NCBI GenBank assembly: GCA_023412655.1
Contig: JAEYNH010000009.1
Location: forward strand, 1 to 64,000
Length of the DNA: 64,000 bases
Source of the DNA: Pseudomonadota bacterium
GTDB taxonomy: Bacteria > Pseudomonadota > Alphaproteobacteria > Caulobacterales > Caulobacteraceae
Direction: 5' to 3'
In this document: positions 43,704 to 52,213 of the stretch, piece after piece
Position numbering within the stretch: position 1 is the first letter of the stretch
How the letters are laid out: each line of letters begins with the position of its first letter
Notes under the pieces: model-generated
The model's input: only the letters and a program-made list of their open reading frames with translations
Told to the model about the DNA's origin: nothing
Databases searched by the model: none
Made by a program: the position numbers and the translations under genes

Positions 43704-45172
43704 AGCGTGACCCCGCGTTTCCAGAAGGCGATCTCGCGCTCGCCGTTCGCCTCGGCCCGGGTCGGGCGTCCCGAGGCGGTGGCCAGCACCAGGTCCATGA
43801 GGCGGCCCGCCGCTTCGTCCATGGTCTCGCCGGCGACGATCCGGCCGGCGTCGAAGTCGATCCAGCCGGGCTTGCGCTGGGCGAGGCTGGAATTGGTGGC
43901 GATCTTCAGGGTCGGCGCGGGGAAGCCCAAGGGCGTGCCCCGGCCGGTGGTGAACAGGATGACGGTGGCCCCCGCCGCCGTCAGGGCGGTGGACGAGACC
44001 GCATCGTTGCCGGGCGCCTCGAGCAGCACCACGCCCGGACGATGCGCCTGCTCGCCGTAGCGGATGACCTCGGTCACCGGGCCGCGGCCCGCCTTCTGCA
44101 CCGCGCCCAGGGACTTCTCCTCCAGGGTGGTGATGCCGCCGGCGAGATTACCCGGCGACGGGTTCTCGCTGACCGGCTCGCCATGGGCGAGGAAGTAGGC
44201 CTTGAAGTTGTTGACCACGTCGGCGAGCCCCTGGAACACCGTCTCGTCGGCGGCCCTGGCCATCAGCAGGCGCTCTGCGCCGAAGATCTCCGGGATCTCC
44301 GTGAGCACGGCGGTTCCGCCGGCGCCGCACACCTGGTCGGCGATCCGCCCCACCAGCGGGTTGGCGGTCAGGCCCGAGAGCCCGTCAGAGCCGCCGCATT
44401 TCAGGCCGATCACGAGGTCGGAGAGCGGGCAGGGCTCGCGCCGGTCGTTCTCGGCGATGGCCACGAGTTCCGCGACGGCGCTCAGGCCTTCCTCCAGCTC
44501 GTCCTCGGCCGCCTGGGCGGCGAAGGCCCGCAGGCGCTCCCGGTCGAGCTGCGGGGCCGAGTCCAGCAGGGCCGAGAGCTGATTGTTCTCGCAGCCCAGG
44601 CCCAGGATCAGCACGCCCCCGGCGTTGGGGTGCCCCGCCAGGGCCGCCACCATGGCGCGGGTGGCCGCCAGGTCATCGCCCAGCTGGGAGCAGCCGAACG
44701 GATGGGTGAGGGCGTGCACCCCGTCCACCCGGCCTTCGAACAGGCGCCCAGCCCGCTCGGCGATCCGCTGGGCGGTCCGCGCCACGCAGCCCACGGTGCA
44801 GAGGATCCAGATCTCGTTGCGGGTTCCGACGCGGCCGTTCCTGCGGCGATATCCCATGAACGTCGCCTGAGGCGCGGGCAGGGGCTCGGACGCGCCGGGC
44901 CGCCAGGCGTAGTCCTCCTGGTCCGAGAGCGCGGTGGCGAGGTTGTGGGTGTGGACGTGCTCGCCGGGGGCGATGTCCGTGAGCGCACGGCCTATGGGCC
45001 AGCCGTACTTGCGCACCGGCTGGCCGGCGGCGATGGCGCGCCGCGCCAGCTTGTGGCCGGCCGGGATATCCGCCGCCGCCGTCACCCCGCTCAGGCTCTC
45101 GCCCGCGGCCACAGCCCGCAAGGCCACGGCCACGTCGTCGCGAGGATCGATGATCAGCAGCTCGCCGCTCAT
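43700..45172 (-). CDS. uxaA: altronate dehydratase
   Basis: A 490-residue protein with an N-terminal SAF domain (residues about 1-95) and the catalytic UxaA/GarD domain (GYRRRNGRVGTRNE, the CENNQLSAL region, LKCGGSDGLSGLTANP). It dehydrates D-altronate to 2-keto-3-deoxygluconate in the galacturonate branch. There is no recognisable Shine-Dalgarno sequence before ATG 45172, and a family C operator ends 9 bases upstream (45181-45194), so leaderless or weak translation and tight repression are both possible. It is divergent from the LacI gene at 45282 and is first in the uxaA-uxuB operon. Confidence 0.92.
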   Translation of the reverse strand: MSGELLIIDPRDDVAVALRAVAAGESLSGVTAAADIPAGHKLARRAIAAGQPVRKYGWPIGRALTDIAPGEHVHTHNLATALSDQEDYAWRPGASEPLPAPQATFMGYRRRNGRVGTRNEIWILCTVGCVARTAQRIAERAGRLFEGRVDGVHALTHPFGCSQLGDDLAATRAMVAALAGHPNAGGVLILGLGCENNQLSALLDSAPQLDRERLRAFAAQAAEDELEEGLSAVAELVAIAENDRREPCPLSDLVIGLKCGGSDGLSGLTANPLVGRIADQVCGAGGTAVLTEIPEIFGAERLLMARAADETVFQGLADVVNNFKAYFLAHGEPVSENPSPGNLAGGITTLEEKSLGAVQKAGRGPVTEVIRYGEQAHRPGVVLLEAPGNDAVSSTALTAAGATVILFTTGRGTPLGFPAPTLKIATNSSLAQRKPGWIDFDAGRIVAGETMDEAAGRLMDLVLATASGRPTRAEANGEREIAFWKRGVTL

Positions 45173-45180
45173 GGAAAAAT

Positions 45181-45194
45181 GGTAACCGGTGTCA
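45181..45194. promoter_or_regulatory. family C operator (LacI-type), GGTAACCGGTGTCA
   Basis: An asymmetric variant with one perfect half (CCGGTGTCA). The same 14-mer occurs at 49030, and its reverse complement at 49120. It lies between uxaA and the divergent LacI gene, adjacent to the uxaA start. Confidence 0.7.
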
Positions 45195-45281
45195 ACGATT
45201 GTTCAAACAGCGGTTGGGACAACATTTGCTTTCCGGCCGGCACCCGTTAGTGGTCAGGCGCGAAACAGACCGAGGCTTCGG

Positions 45282-46334
45282 ATGAAGAAGGCGCCCCGCG
45301 CCCTGGACGAAATGTCCGACGCCCCCCGCCGGCGGCCCACCATCAACGACATCGCGCGCCTGGCCGGCGTGTCGAAGAAGACCGTCTCGCGGGTCATCAA
45401 CGCCTCGCCCTTCGTGCGGGACGACACGCGCGAGCGCATCCAGGCGGTGATCGCCGAGCTGGGCTATGCCCCGGACCCGCAGGCGCGGGGCCTGGCCTAC
45501 GGCCGGGCCTTCCTGATCGGCCTCGTCTACGACAACCCCAATCCGCAGTACGTCGTGAACATGCAGCTGGGCCTGCTGGACGGCATGCGCGGGTCGGGCT
45601 TCGAGCTTGTGGTGCATCCCTGCGACCGGGAGAGCCCTACCTTCCTGGAGGACCTGCGCGGCTTCGTCGAGCGGCAGCGGCTGTTCGGCGTGGTGCTGAC
45701 CCCCTCGGTGTCCGAGGACGAGCGGGCGGCCCGGCTGATGGCCGAGATCGGCTGCGCCTACGTCCGTGTGGCCTCGGTGAGCCTCGACACGCCCGAGCAC
45801 ATGATCGAGACCCGGGATCGCCTGGGCGGCCGGGAGGCGGCGCGCCACCTGGCCGAGCTTGGCCACACACGCATCGCCTTTATCTCGGGTCCGCCGAGCT
45901 TCCGCTCCTCGCACGAGCGGCGGTCCGGCTTCGAGGAGGCCCTGAACGAGGCGGGCCTGACCCTGAACAGGGCCTATGTGGCCGAGGGCGGCTACACGTT
46001 CGAGAGCGGCATCGCCCGCGGGCTTGAGCTGCTGCGGCTGGATCCGCGCCCCACCGCCATCTTCGCGGCCAACGACGAGATGGCGGCCGGGGTCCTCCAG
46101 GCCGCGCGCCAGCTGGGGCTGGGCATCCCCGACGACGTTTCGGTGCTCGGCTTCGACGATTTCCAGATCGCTTCCCGGCTCTGGCCGGCGCTCACCACCA
46201 TCCGCACGCCCACGCGCGAGATCGGGCGGCTGGCGGTGGAGCGGCTGCTGGGGGTGGAGGACGAGGCCCGGGATCCGAAAGAGCGGCTGCCGGTCCTGGT
46301 GGTGCGGGACTCCACCGCCCCGCCCAGGTCTTGA
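45282..46334 (+). CDS. LacI-family repressor, likely of the family C (pectin/hexuronate) operators
   Basis: A 350-residue LacI/GalR regulator: HTH TINDIARLAGVSKKTVSRVI, hinge GYAPDPQARGLAYGR and a type I periplasmic-binding domain (FAANDEMAAGVLQAA, SVLGFDDFQIAS). ATG 45282 is used; ATG 45312 is an alternative. It is divergent from uxaA across a gap containing a family C operator, which makes autoregulation likely, and is the nearest LacI to all six C sites. The inducer may be KDG or a related hexuronate intermediate, an inference from other LacI-type uronate regulators. Confidence 0.85.
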   Translation: MKKAPRALDEMSDAPRRRPTINDIARLAGVSKKTVSRVINASPFVRDDTRERIQAVIAELGYAPDPQARGLAYGRAFLIGLVYDNPNPQYVVNMQLGLLDGMRGSGFELVVHPCDRESPTFLEDLRGFVERQRLFGVVLTPSVSEDERAARLMAEIGCAYVRVASVSLDTPEHMIETRDRLGGREAARHLAELGHTRIAFISGPPSFRSSHERRSGFEEALNEAGLTLNRAYVAEGGYTFESGIARGLELLRLDPRPTAIFAANDEMAAGVLQAARQLGLGIPDDVSVLGFDDFQIASRLWPALTTIRTPTREIGRLAVERLLGVEDEARDPKERLPVLVVRDSTAPPRS

Positions 46335-46364
46335 GGGGGCCCTGAGCGGCCCTGAGGGCGCTCC

Positions 46365-46790
46365 CTACTTCTTTGCGGGAAGCGGGTAGGAGATGATGAG
46401 GACGAGGTCCTCCTCGCCGACCTGGGCGACGCCCACCGTGGCGCCGCCGTAGAGATAGGCCGCTCCGCCTGGGCCGAGGCGTCTGCTCACGCCGTCCGAC
46501 GTCACCTCGCCCTGGCCGGAGAGCACGTAATAGACTTCGTCGTGATCGATCGGGTGCAGGCCGATGGCGGCGCCCTTGTGCAGCACGCGTTTGCGGAACT
46601 TCATGGTCCGGTTCGGGGCGGCGTCCGAGATCCGATAGGCCGTGCTCATGCCGATGGCGCCGTGCGGCGGCGGCTCGGCCCCCATGACCTCCTTCTCGTC
46701 CACGAAGACCGCAGGCGGGGCGGCGAGGGCGGCTGCCGGCGCCGCCACATCCGCAGCCACAAGCATCGCCAGAAGGCCCGCCGCCCGCAT
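46365..46790 (-). CDS. kdgF: cupin protein, KdgF-like, with a signal peptide
   Basis: A 141-residue single-domain cupin. The core has GAAIGLHPIDHDEVYYVLSG (metal His/His/Glu) and GDV-like VTSDG followed by RRLGPGGAAYLYGG. KdgF proteins linearise 4,5-unsaturated uronates to 5-keto-4-deoxyuronate, the substrate of KduI, present downstream at 50615. Unlike the described cytoplasmic KdgF, this one begins with MRAAGLLAMLVAADVAAPAAALAAP, a probable export signal, which would place the reaction in the periplasm. The start codon shares one base with the MFS stop (TGATG). Cupin function assignment rests on context. Confidence 0.7.
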   Translation of the reverse strand: MRAAGLLAMLVAADVAAPAAALAAPPAVFVDEKEVMGAEPPPHGAIGMSTAYRISDAAPNRTMKFRKRVLHKGAAIGLHPIDHDEVYYVLSGQGEVTSDGVSRRLGPGGAAYLYGGATVGVAQVGEEDLVLIISYPLPAKK

Positions 46791-48070
46791 CACAGTTTCA
46801 CGGGCTCCATCTTGGGCGTCAGGATGTGCACCACCAGCAAGGCCAGCAGATAGGCCGAACCGGCGACGATGAAGATCGGCGTATAGGTGCCGATCTTCTC
46901 CAGCACGTAGCCCGCGTACTTGGACATCACCATGCCGCCCACGGCGCCGATCATGCCGCCGATGCCCACCACCGAGCCCACCGCCGAGCGTGGGAAGACA
47001 TCGCCCGGCAGGGTGTAGAGGTTGGCCGAGAAGCCCTGGTGGGCGGCGGTGGCGACACCGATGATCAGCACGGCGACCCACAGGTTGTCGGCGAACGCGG
47101 CGAAGGACACCGGCACAGCCAGCAGGGCGCAGATCAGCATGGTGGTCTTGCGGGCGCGGTTGATCGACCAGCCCATGTGCATGAACCGCGACGACAGCCA
47201 TCCGCCGCCGACGCTGCCCACGTCCGACAGCAGGTAGATGGCCACGAGTGGCGGGCCGAAGGTCTTCAGGTCGAGCCCGTAGCGCTTGCCCAGGAAGTCC
47301 GGCAGCCAGAAAAGGAACATCCACCAGATCGGGTCGATCAGGAACTTGCCCAGGGCATAGGCCCAGGTCTCCCGATACCGGAGCAGGCGCGTCCAGGGGA
47401 TGCTGACCGCCGGATCGGCCGGGTCCTGCTCGATATGGGCCAGTTCGGCGGCGCTGATCTTCGGGTGCTCCCGCGGTCGGCGGTAGACCAGGAGCCAGAT
47501 GGGCAGCCAGATCAGGCCCGCGACGCCCGTCACGATGAAGGTCATCTGCCAGCCCCAGGTCAGGGTGATGACCGGGATGACGAGGGGTGTGACGATGGCG
47601 CCGATGTTGGTGCCCGCATTGAAGATGCCCGTGGCCAGCGCGCGTTCCTTCTTGGGGAACCACTCGGCCACCGCCTTGATGCCCGCCGGGAAGGCCCCGC
47701 CTTCGCCCAGGCCCAGGACCACGCGACTGGCCACGAAGCCGCCGAAGGACCGCGCCCCGGCGGTGGCGATGTGGCCGATCTGCCAGATCAGGAAGGCGAG
47801 GCCGAAGCCCCAGCGGGCGCCGATCCGGTCCATGATCCGGCCCCAGGCGAGGTAGGCGATGGCGTAGGCGGCCTGGAACCACAGCACGAGGTCGGCATAG
47901 TCCGTCTCGCTCCAGCCGAACTCGTTGGTCAGGTCGGCCTTCAGCAGGCCGATGGCCTGGCGGTCGACATAGTTGATGACCATCGCCGTGAAGAGGAGGG
48001 CGACAACCACCCAACGGTACTTGCCGACGGCGGCGGGCGGTTGGGCGATGCGCCCGGCGGTGGTTGTCAT
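46790..48070 (-). CDS. exuT: MFS hexuronate transporter (ExuT-like)
   Basis: A 426-residue 12-helix ACS-family transporter. ATG 48070 follows GGGAGGGAG. Typical stretches are VINYVDRQAIGLLKADL, RVVLGLGEGGAFPAGIKAV, EWFPKKERALATGIFNAGTN and FSANLYTLPGDVFPR. Imports galacturonate/glucuronate or their unsaturated derivatives with protons. It is the middle gene of hydratase-exuT-kdgF (13-base gap before, 1-base overlap after), under the family C operators at 49.0-49.1 kb. Confidence 0.87.
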   Translation of the reverse strand: MTTTAGRIAQPPAAVGKYRWVVVALLFTAMVINYVDRQAIGLLKADLTNEFGWSETDYADLVLWFQAAYAIAYLAWGRIMDRIGARWGFGLAFLIWQIGHIATAGARSFGGFVASRVVLGLGEGGAFPAGIKAVAEWFPKKERALATGIFNAGTNIGAIVTPLVIPVITLTWGWQMTFIVTGVAGLIWLPIWLLVYRRPREHPKISAAELAHIEQDPADPAVSIPWTRLLRYRETWAYALGKFLIDPIWWMFLFWLPDFLGKRYGLDLKTFGPPLVAIYLLSDVGSVGGGWLSSRFMHMGWSINRARKTTMLICALLAVPVSFAAFADNLWVAVLIIGVATAAHQGFSANLYTLPGDVFPRSAVGSVVGIGGMIGAVGGMVMSKYAGYVLEKIGTYTPIFIVAGSAYLLALLVVHILTPKMEPVKL

Positions 48071-48083
48071 GTCTCCCTCCCCG

Positions 48084-48914
48084 TTATTCCGCGGTCGCCG
48101 GGACCGCTTCGCAGCGGATCTCGGCCACGTCGCCGAAGACGATACGGGCCGATTGGCCGGCCTCGATTTCATGAATTCCGCTCGCCGCTCCTGTCGTCAC
48201 CAACTGCCCGGCCTTGAGAGGCCGGCCCCGGCGGGAGGCCGCACCGAGCAGGAAGGCGAGGGAGGCGGCAGGCCCGCCCGGCACCGAAGCCGGAGCCCCG
48301 CGACCCACCAGCCGGTCCTCCACATAGGCCTCGCAGGCCGGGATGGACTCTGGGCGGTCGCGCCAGCCGAGGATGGGCGGACCGACGATCAGGGCCGCGT
48401 TGTTGCCGAAGTCGGAGGCCACGACCTTGGGGCCCAGGACGTTGATGGTGGCCAGCGGACTTCCGGCCAGCTCGACGCCGGCGAACATCTCGTCGGCCAG
48501 GGCGGCCGCCTCGTCCGCGGTCCAGGTCAGCTTGTCGGCGGGGGCATCGGCGCCGACGCGGAACACATACTCGGCCTCCACCGCCGCGAAGCCGCCGGCG
48601 ATCACCGGTAGTGGGGTTGGGCGCTCAGGCTCCGCGCGCCAGATGTTGCGGGAGAAGATCGGCCCCATGACCCGATCGGCCCCGAGCTCGGCCTGGAACG
48701 CCTCGGGAATCCGGCCGACCTTCCAGCCGGCCACTGTGTCGGGCCAAAGGCCGATGGCAAGGTCCTGCACGGCATAGCCCTGAACGAGGTCGGCGGGCAG
48801 GCGCCCGCCGGGGAAGCCGGTCACGGCGCGCGCGCCCAGCCGGGCCTCCACGAAGGCGCGGGCCACGGATTCGGGATCGAAAAGGGGCGCGGTCTCCGCC
48901 GCCGGCGCAGTCAC
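48084..48914 (-). CDS. 2-keto-4-pentenoate hydratase-like protein in the hexuronate operon
   Basis: A 276-residue member of the 2-oxopent-4-enoate hydratase/4-oxalocrotonate decarboxylase group of the FAH superfamily (AVQDLAIGL, GWKVGRIPEAFQAELG, EAEYVFRVG with the metal carboxylates, GPKVVASDFGNNAALIVG, GAASGIHEIEAGQ). The GTG at 48914 is chosen for the GGGAGGA upstream; ATG 48944 is an alternative. The family adds water to or decarboxylates 2-keto-enoic acids, normally in aromatic catabolism, but no ring-cleavage genes are here. It is the first gene of the unit with exuT and kdgF and lies under a family C operator, so a role in the unsaturated-uronate or 2-keto-3-deoxy-acid route is plausible. 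The reaction is unknown. Confidence 0.75.
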   Translation of the reverse strand: MTAPAAETAPLFDPESVARAFVEARLGARAVTGFPGGRLPADLVQGYAVQDLAIGLWPDTVAGWKVGRIPEAFQAELGADRVMGPIFSRNIWRAEPERPTPLPVIAGGFAAVEAEYVFRVGADAPADKLTWTADEAAALADEMFAGVELAGSPLATINVLGPKVVASDFGNNAALIVGPPILGWRDRPESIPACEAYVEDRLVGRGAPASVPGGPAASLAFLLGAASRRGRPLKAGQLVTTGAASGIHEIEAGQSARIVFGDVAEIRCEAVPATAE

Positions 48915-49029
48915 GTCGTCTCGTCCTCCCGGCCGGTCCATCCCGAGGGGGCGCGGCTTGATGGTTCTCGTTCGGCGGGGTGCTCGTGCGAGCTGAGCAA
49001 CCACGGATCGGCGGCACATTGTGGCATCA

Positions 49030-49043
49030 GGTAACCGGTGTCA
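49030..49043. promoter_or_regulatory. family C operator (LacI-type), GGTAACCGGTGTCA
   Basis: Identical to the site at 45181. On the minus strand it overlaps TTGACA (49044-49039), a possible -35 box of the hydratase-exuT-kdgF operon, with CACAAT about 15 bases later. Confidence 0.7.
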
Positions 49044-49119
49044 ATTTGGCGAACACCGCACGATCTGCTTCTCTCGTCGTCAGCTTCCGGAGCGGCGGCA
49101 AACGGCTTGCGCCCTCTGA

Positions 49120-49133
49120 TGACACCGGTTACC
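49120..49133. promoter_or_regulatory. family C operator (LacI-type), TGACACCGGTTACC
   Basis: The exact reverse complement of the site at 49030, placed 90 bases away in the same divergent gap and 21 bases upstream of the uxaC start. The mirrored pair suggests one operator per promoter, or looping. Confidence 0.7.
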
Positions 49134-49154
49134 GAGGTCGTAGGGAGGACCGAA

Positions 49155-50597
49155 ATGACCAGCCCGCTGAGGCTTCACCCGGACCGGCTGTTCCCGGCCG
49201 AGCCCGAAACCCGCGCCGTGGCTCGCCGTCTGTACGGGGCGGTGAAGGACCTGCCGATCATCAGCCCCCACGGGCACACCGATCCGGAGTGGTTCGCCGG
49301 CGACGCGCCGTTCGCCGACGCGACCAGCCTGTTCCTCTCGCCCGACCACTACCTCTACCGGATGCTCTATTCGCAGGGCGTGCCCCTGGATCAGCTGGGC
49401 GTCGCGTCGAAGTCGGGCCCCTCATCGGCGGATCCGCGGGAAGCCTGGCGCATCCTGGCCTCGAACATGCGCCTGTTCCGCGGGACGCCGTCCTCCATGT
49501 GGCTGAACCACGTGTTCGGCGAGGTGTTTGGCTTCGAGGTCGAGCTGTCGGCCGAGACAGCCGACCTCTATTTCGACCGCATCGGCGAGGCGCTGCAGAC
49601 CGAGGCCTTCCGGCCCAGGGCGCTGTTCGAACGGTTCAACATCGAGCTGCTGGCGACCACGGAATCGCCCACCGACGAGCTGAAGCATCACAAGGCGATG
49701 CGGGCCAGCGGCTGGAAGGGCCGGGTGGTGACCGCCTATCGCCCCGATCCGGTGATTGACGCCGAGCATGAGGACTTCCGCGCCAGCCTCGGGCGCTTCG
49801 GCGAGCTGACGGGTCAGGACGTCGAGAGCTGGCCCGGCTATCTGGAGGCCCACCGCATCCGGCGCGCAGCGTTCATGGAGCTGGGCGCCACCTCCACCGA
49901 CCACGGCCATCCCACCGCCGCCACCGCCGACCTGACGGACGCCGAGGCCGAGGCCCTGTTCCGTAAGCTGCTGAGCGGCGATTTCACGGCCGCCGACGCC
50001 GAGTTGTTCCGGGCGCAGATGCTGACCGAGATGGCCAGGATGAGCCTGGACGATGGCCTGGTGATGCAGATCCACCCGGGCTCGTTCCGCAACCACAACG
50101 CCGGCCTCTTCGCCCGCTTCGGCCGGGACAAGGGCGCCGACATCCCCATGCGCACCGACTATGTGCGGGCCCTGAAGCCGCTGCTGGACCGTTTCGGCAA
50201 CGAGCGTGACCTGTCGATCATCGTCTTCACCCTGGACGAGAGCACCTATTCCCGCGAGCTCGCGCCCCTGGCCGGGCACTATCCGGTGCTCAAGCTCGGC
50301 CCCGCCTGGTGGTTTCACGACAGCCCGGAGGGCATGCGCCGCTTCCGCGAGCAGGTCACCGAGACGGCCGGCTTCTACAACACCGTCGGTTTCAACGACG
50401 ACACCCGCGCCTTCCTGTCGATCCCGGCCCGCCACGATGTGGCCCGGCGCATCGACGCCGGCTTCCTCGCCCGCCTGGTGACCGAGCACCGCATCTCCGA
50501 GGAGGAGGCGCACGAGACCGCCATCGACCTCGCCTACAACCTGCCCAAGCGGGCCTACAAGCTGGACGAGCCGGCCGCCGCGCCGGCGATCGCCTGA
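49155..50597 (+). CDS. uxaC: glucuronate/galacturonate isomerase
   Basis: A 480-residue uronate isomerase of the amidohydrolase superfamily. It interconverts D-glucuronate and D-fructuronate, and D-galacturonate and D-tagaturonate. The metal-binding PHGHTDPEWF near the N-terminus, IHPGSFRNHN and GPAWWFHDSPEGM are characteristic. ATG 49155 has GGGAGG upstream. It is the only uronate isomerase in the window, so it must serve both the xylan-derived glucuronate branch and the pectin-derived galacturonate branch, although its promoter carries only a family C operator. First gene of uxaC-kduI-kduD. Confidence 0.93.
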   Translation: MTSPLRLHPDRLFPAEPETRAVARRLYGAVKDLPIISPHGHTDPEWFAGDAPFADATSLFLSPDHYLYRMLYSQGVPLDQLGVASKSGPSSADPREAWRILASNMRLFRGTPSSMWLNHVFGEVFGFEVELSAETADLYFDRIGEALQTEAFRPRALFERFNIELLATTESPTDELKHHKAMRASGWKGRVVTAYRPDPVIDAEHEDFRASLGRFGELTGQDVESWPGYLEAHRIRRAAFMELGATSTDHGHPTAATADLTDAEAEALFRKLLSGDFTAADAELFRAQMLTEMARMSLDDGLVMQIHPGSFRNHNAGLFARFGRDKGADIPMRTDYVRALKPLLDRFGNERDLSIIVFTLDESTYSRELAPLAGHYPVLKLGPAWWFHDSPEGMRRFREQVTETAGFYNTVGFNDDTRAFLSIPARHDVARRIDAGFLARLVTEHRISEEEAHETAIDLAYNLPKRAYKLDEPAAAPAIA

Positions 50598-50614
50598 CGA
50601 GGAGACGCTGCCCC

Positions 50615-51451
50615 GTGTTCAAGCGCATCTATCACGCCACCCATCCCGACATGATGGAAGGCGTCGACAACGAGACCCTGCGCCAGCGCTATCTCATCGA
50701 CGGCCTGTTCCAGCCCGGCGAGGTGGTGCTGAACTACACCCACTACGAACGGTTCGTGGTCGGCGGCGCGGCCCCGGCGGGCAGAGCCCTGCGTCTGCCC
50801 GACCAGACCGAGCCTGAGAGCGCGGCCGGGCATCCGTTCCTGGAGCGCCGGGAGATGGGCGTCATCAATGTCTCGGATGTGGGCGGCCAGGTCACCGTCG
50901 ACGGCGTCGCCTACGACTTGGCGCCTCGGGACTGCCTCTATGTGACCATGGGAGCCCGGGACGTGATCTTCGGGGGCGAGGGGGCGCGCTTCTACCTCGT
51001 CTCCACCCCGGCGCACGCCGCGTTCGAGACCAAGAAGCTGTCCATCGCCGACGCCGTGCCCCTGGAGCGCGGGGCGCTGGAGACCTCCAATGAGCGGACC
51101 ATCTACCAGCTCGTGGTGCCGCAGACCTGCAGGTCGGCGCAGCTGCTCCTGGGCCTGACGATCCTGAACACCGGCAGCGTCTGGAACACCATGCCGCCGC
51201 ACCTCCACGACCGGCGCAGCGAGGTCTACTTCTACTTCGGCCTCGGCGAGAACGACCGGGTCTTCCACTTCATGGGCGAGCCGGACAAGGCTCGCCACAT
51301 CATCATGGCCAATGAAGAGGCCGTGGTCTCGCCGCCCTGGTCGATCCACATGGGCTCGGGGACCTCGAACTACGCCTTCATCTGGGCCATGGGCGGGGAG
51401 AACCTCGACTACACCGACATGCGCGTGCTCGACATCTGCCAGTTGAAATGA
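50615..51451 (+). CDS. kduI: 5-keto-4-deoxyuronate isomerase
   Basis: A 278-residue KduI, a bicupin that isomerises 5-keto-4-deoxyuronate (from lyase-generated unsaturated galacturonate) to 2,5-diketo-3-deoxygluconate. Zinc ligands are in WNTMPPHLHDRRSEVYFYF and the C-terminal histidine IHMGSG. The length equals that of known KduI proteins. The start is GTG 50615, with GAGGAG 10 bases upstream. It overlaps kduD by ATGA. Confidence 0.94.
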   Translation: MFKRIYHATHPDMMEGVDNETLRQRYLIDGLFQPGEVVLNYTHYERFVVGGAAPAGRALRLPDQTEPESAAGHPFLERREMGVINVSDVGGQVTVDGVAYDLAPRDCLYVTMGARDVIFGGEGARFYLVSTPAHAAFETKKLSIADAVPLERGALETSNERTIYQLVVPQTCRSAQLLLGLTILNTGSVWNTMPPHLHDRRSEVYFYFGLGENDRVFHFMGEPDKARHIIMANEEAVVSPPWSIHMGSGTSNYAFIWAMGGENLDYTDMRVLDICQLK

Positions 51452-52209
51452 GCGCGAACCTCTTCAGCCTTGAGGGCCAGGTCGCCCTCGTCACCGGCGC
51501 CAACACCGGCCTTGGCCAGGGCATCGCCGTTGGCCTCGCCGAGGCGGGGGCGGACGTCGTCGCCGTGGGCCGCAGCGCCCCCACCCAGACCGCGGAACTC
51601 GTGGCCCGGGCGGGCCGCACTCTGCACGCGGTGAGCGCCGACCTCGGCACGACAGGCCCCATCGCCGAGGTGGTGGAACAGGCCTGGGCCGCCGCCGGGC
51701 GCGTCGACATCCTGGTGAACAACGCCGGCATCATCCGCCGCGCCGACAGCCTCGACTTCACGGAAGAGGACTGGGACGCAGTGGTCGACACCAATCTGAA
51801 GAGCGCCTTCTTCCTCTCCCAGGCCGTGGCGCGGCGCTGGGTCGCGGAAGGCCGCGGCGGCAAGATCATCAACATTGTCTCGATGCTGAGCTTCCAGGGC
51901 GGCATCCGTGTGCCGTCCTACACGGCCTCCAAGAGCGGGCTGGCCGGCCTGACCAAGCTGCTGTGCAACGAGTGGGCGGGCCGGGGCATCAACGTCAACG
52001 CCATCGCCCCCGGCTACTTCGCCACCAACAACACCGAGGCCCTGCGCGCCGACGAGGGACGCTCGAAAGAGATCCTGGGCCGCATTCCTGCGGGTCGGTG
52101 GGGCCAGCCTTCGGACCTCGCCGGAGCCGCCGTCTTCCTCGCCAGCCGGGCCTCGGACTACATGCACGGCGCCGTCGTGCCCGTGGACGGCGGCTGGCTG
52201 GCCCGGTGA
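51448..52209 (+). CDS. kduD: 2-deoxy-D-gluconate 3-dehydrogenase (KDG-forming SDR)
   Basis: A 253-residue short-chain dehydrogenase reducing 2,5-diketo-3-deoxygluconate to 2-keto-3-deoxygluconate. NAD-binding TGANTGLGQGIA, NNAGIIRR, catalytic Ser (IVSMLSFQGG) and Tyr-x3-Lys (YTASKSGLAGLTKLL) are intact, and NAIAPGYFATNNTEALRAD is a KduD hallmark. Coupled to kduI by a 4-base overlap; last gene of the uxaC operon. Its stop is 5 bases from the stop of the convergent carboxylesterase. Confidence 0.93.
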   Translation: MSANLFSLEGQVALVTGANTGLGQGIAVGLAEAGADVVAVGRSAPTQTAELVARAGRTLHAVSADLGTTGPIAEVVEQAWAAAGRVDILVNNAGIIRRADSLDFTEEDWDAVVDTNLKSAFFLSQAVARRWVAEGRGGKIINIVSMLSFQGGIRVPSYTASKSGLAGLTKLLCNEWAGRGINVNAIAPGYFATNNTEALRADEGRSKEILGRIPAGRWGQPSDLAGAAVFLASRASDYMHGAVVPVDGGWLAR

Positions 52210-52213
52210 GCTG

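Noticed and set aside
45250..45260. TGGTCAGGCGC before the LacI gene, similar to family A
   Set aside because: Only the first half of the palindrome is present; no symmetric second half.
46335..46364. GC-rich repeats (GGGCCCTGAGCGGCCCTGAGGG) between LacI and kdgF as a terminator
   Set aside because: The possible stems are short and imperfect and no T-tract follows.
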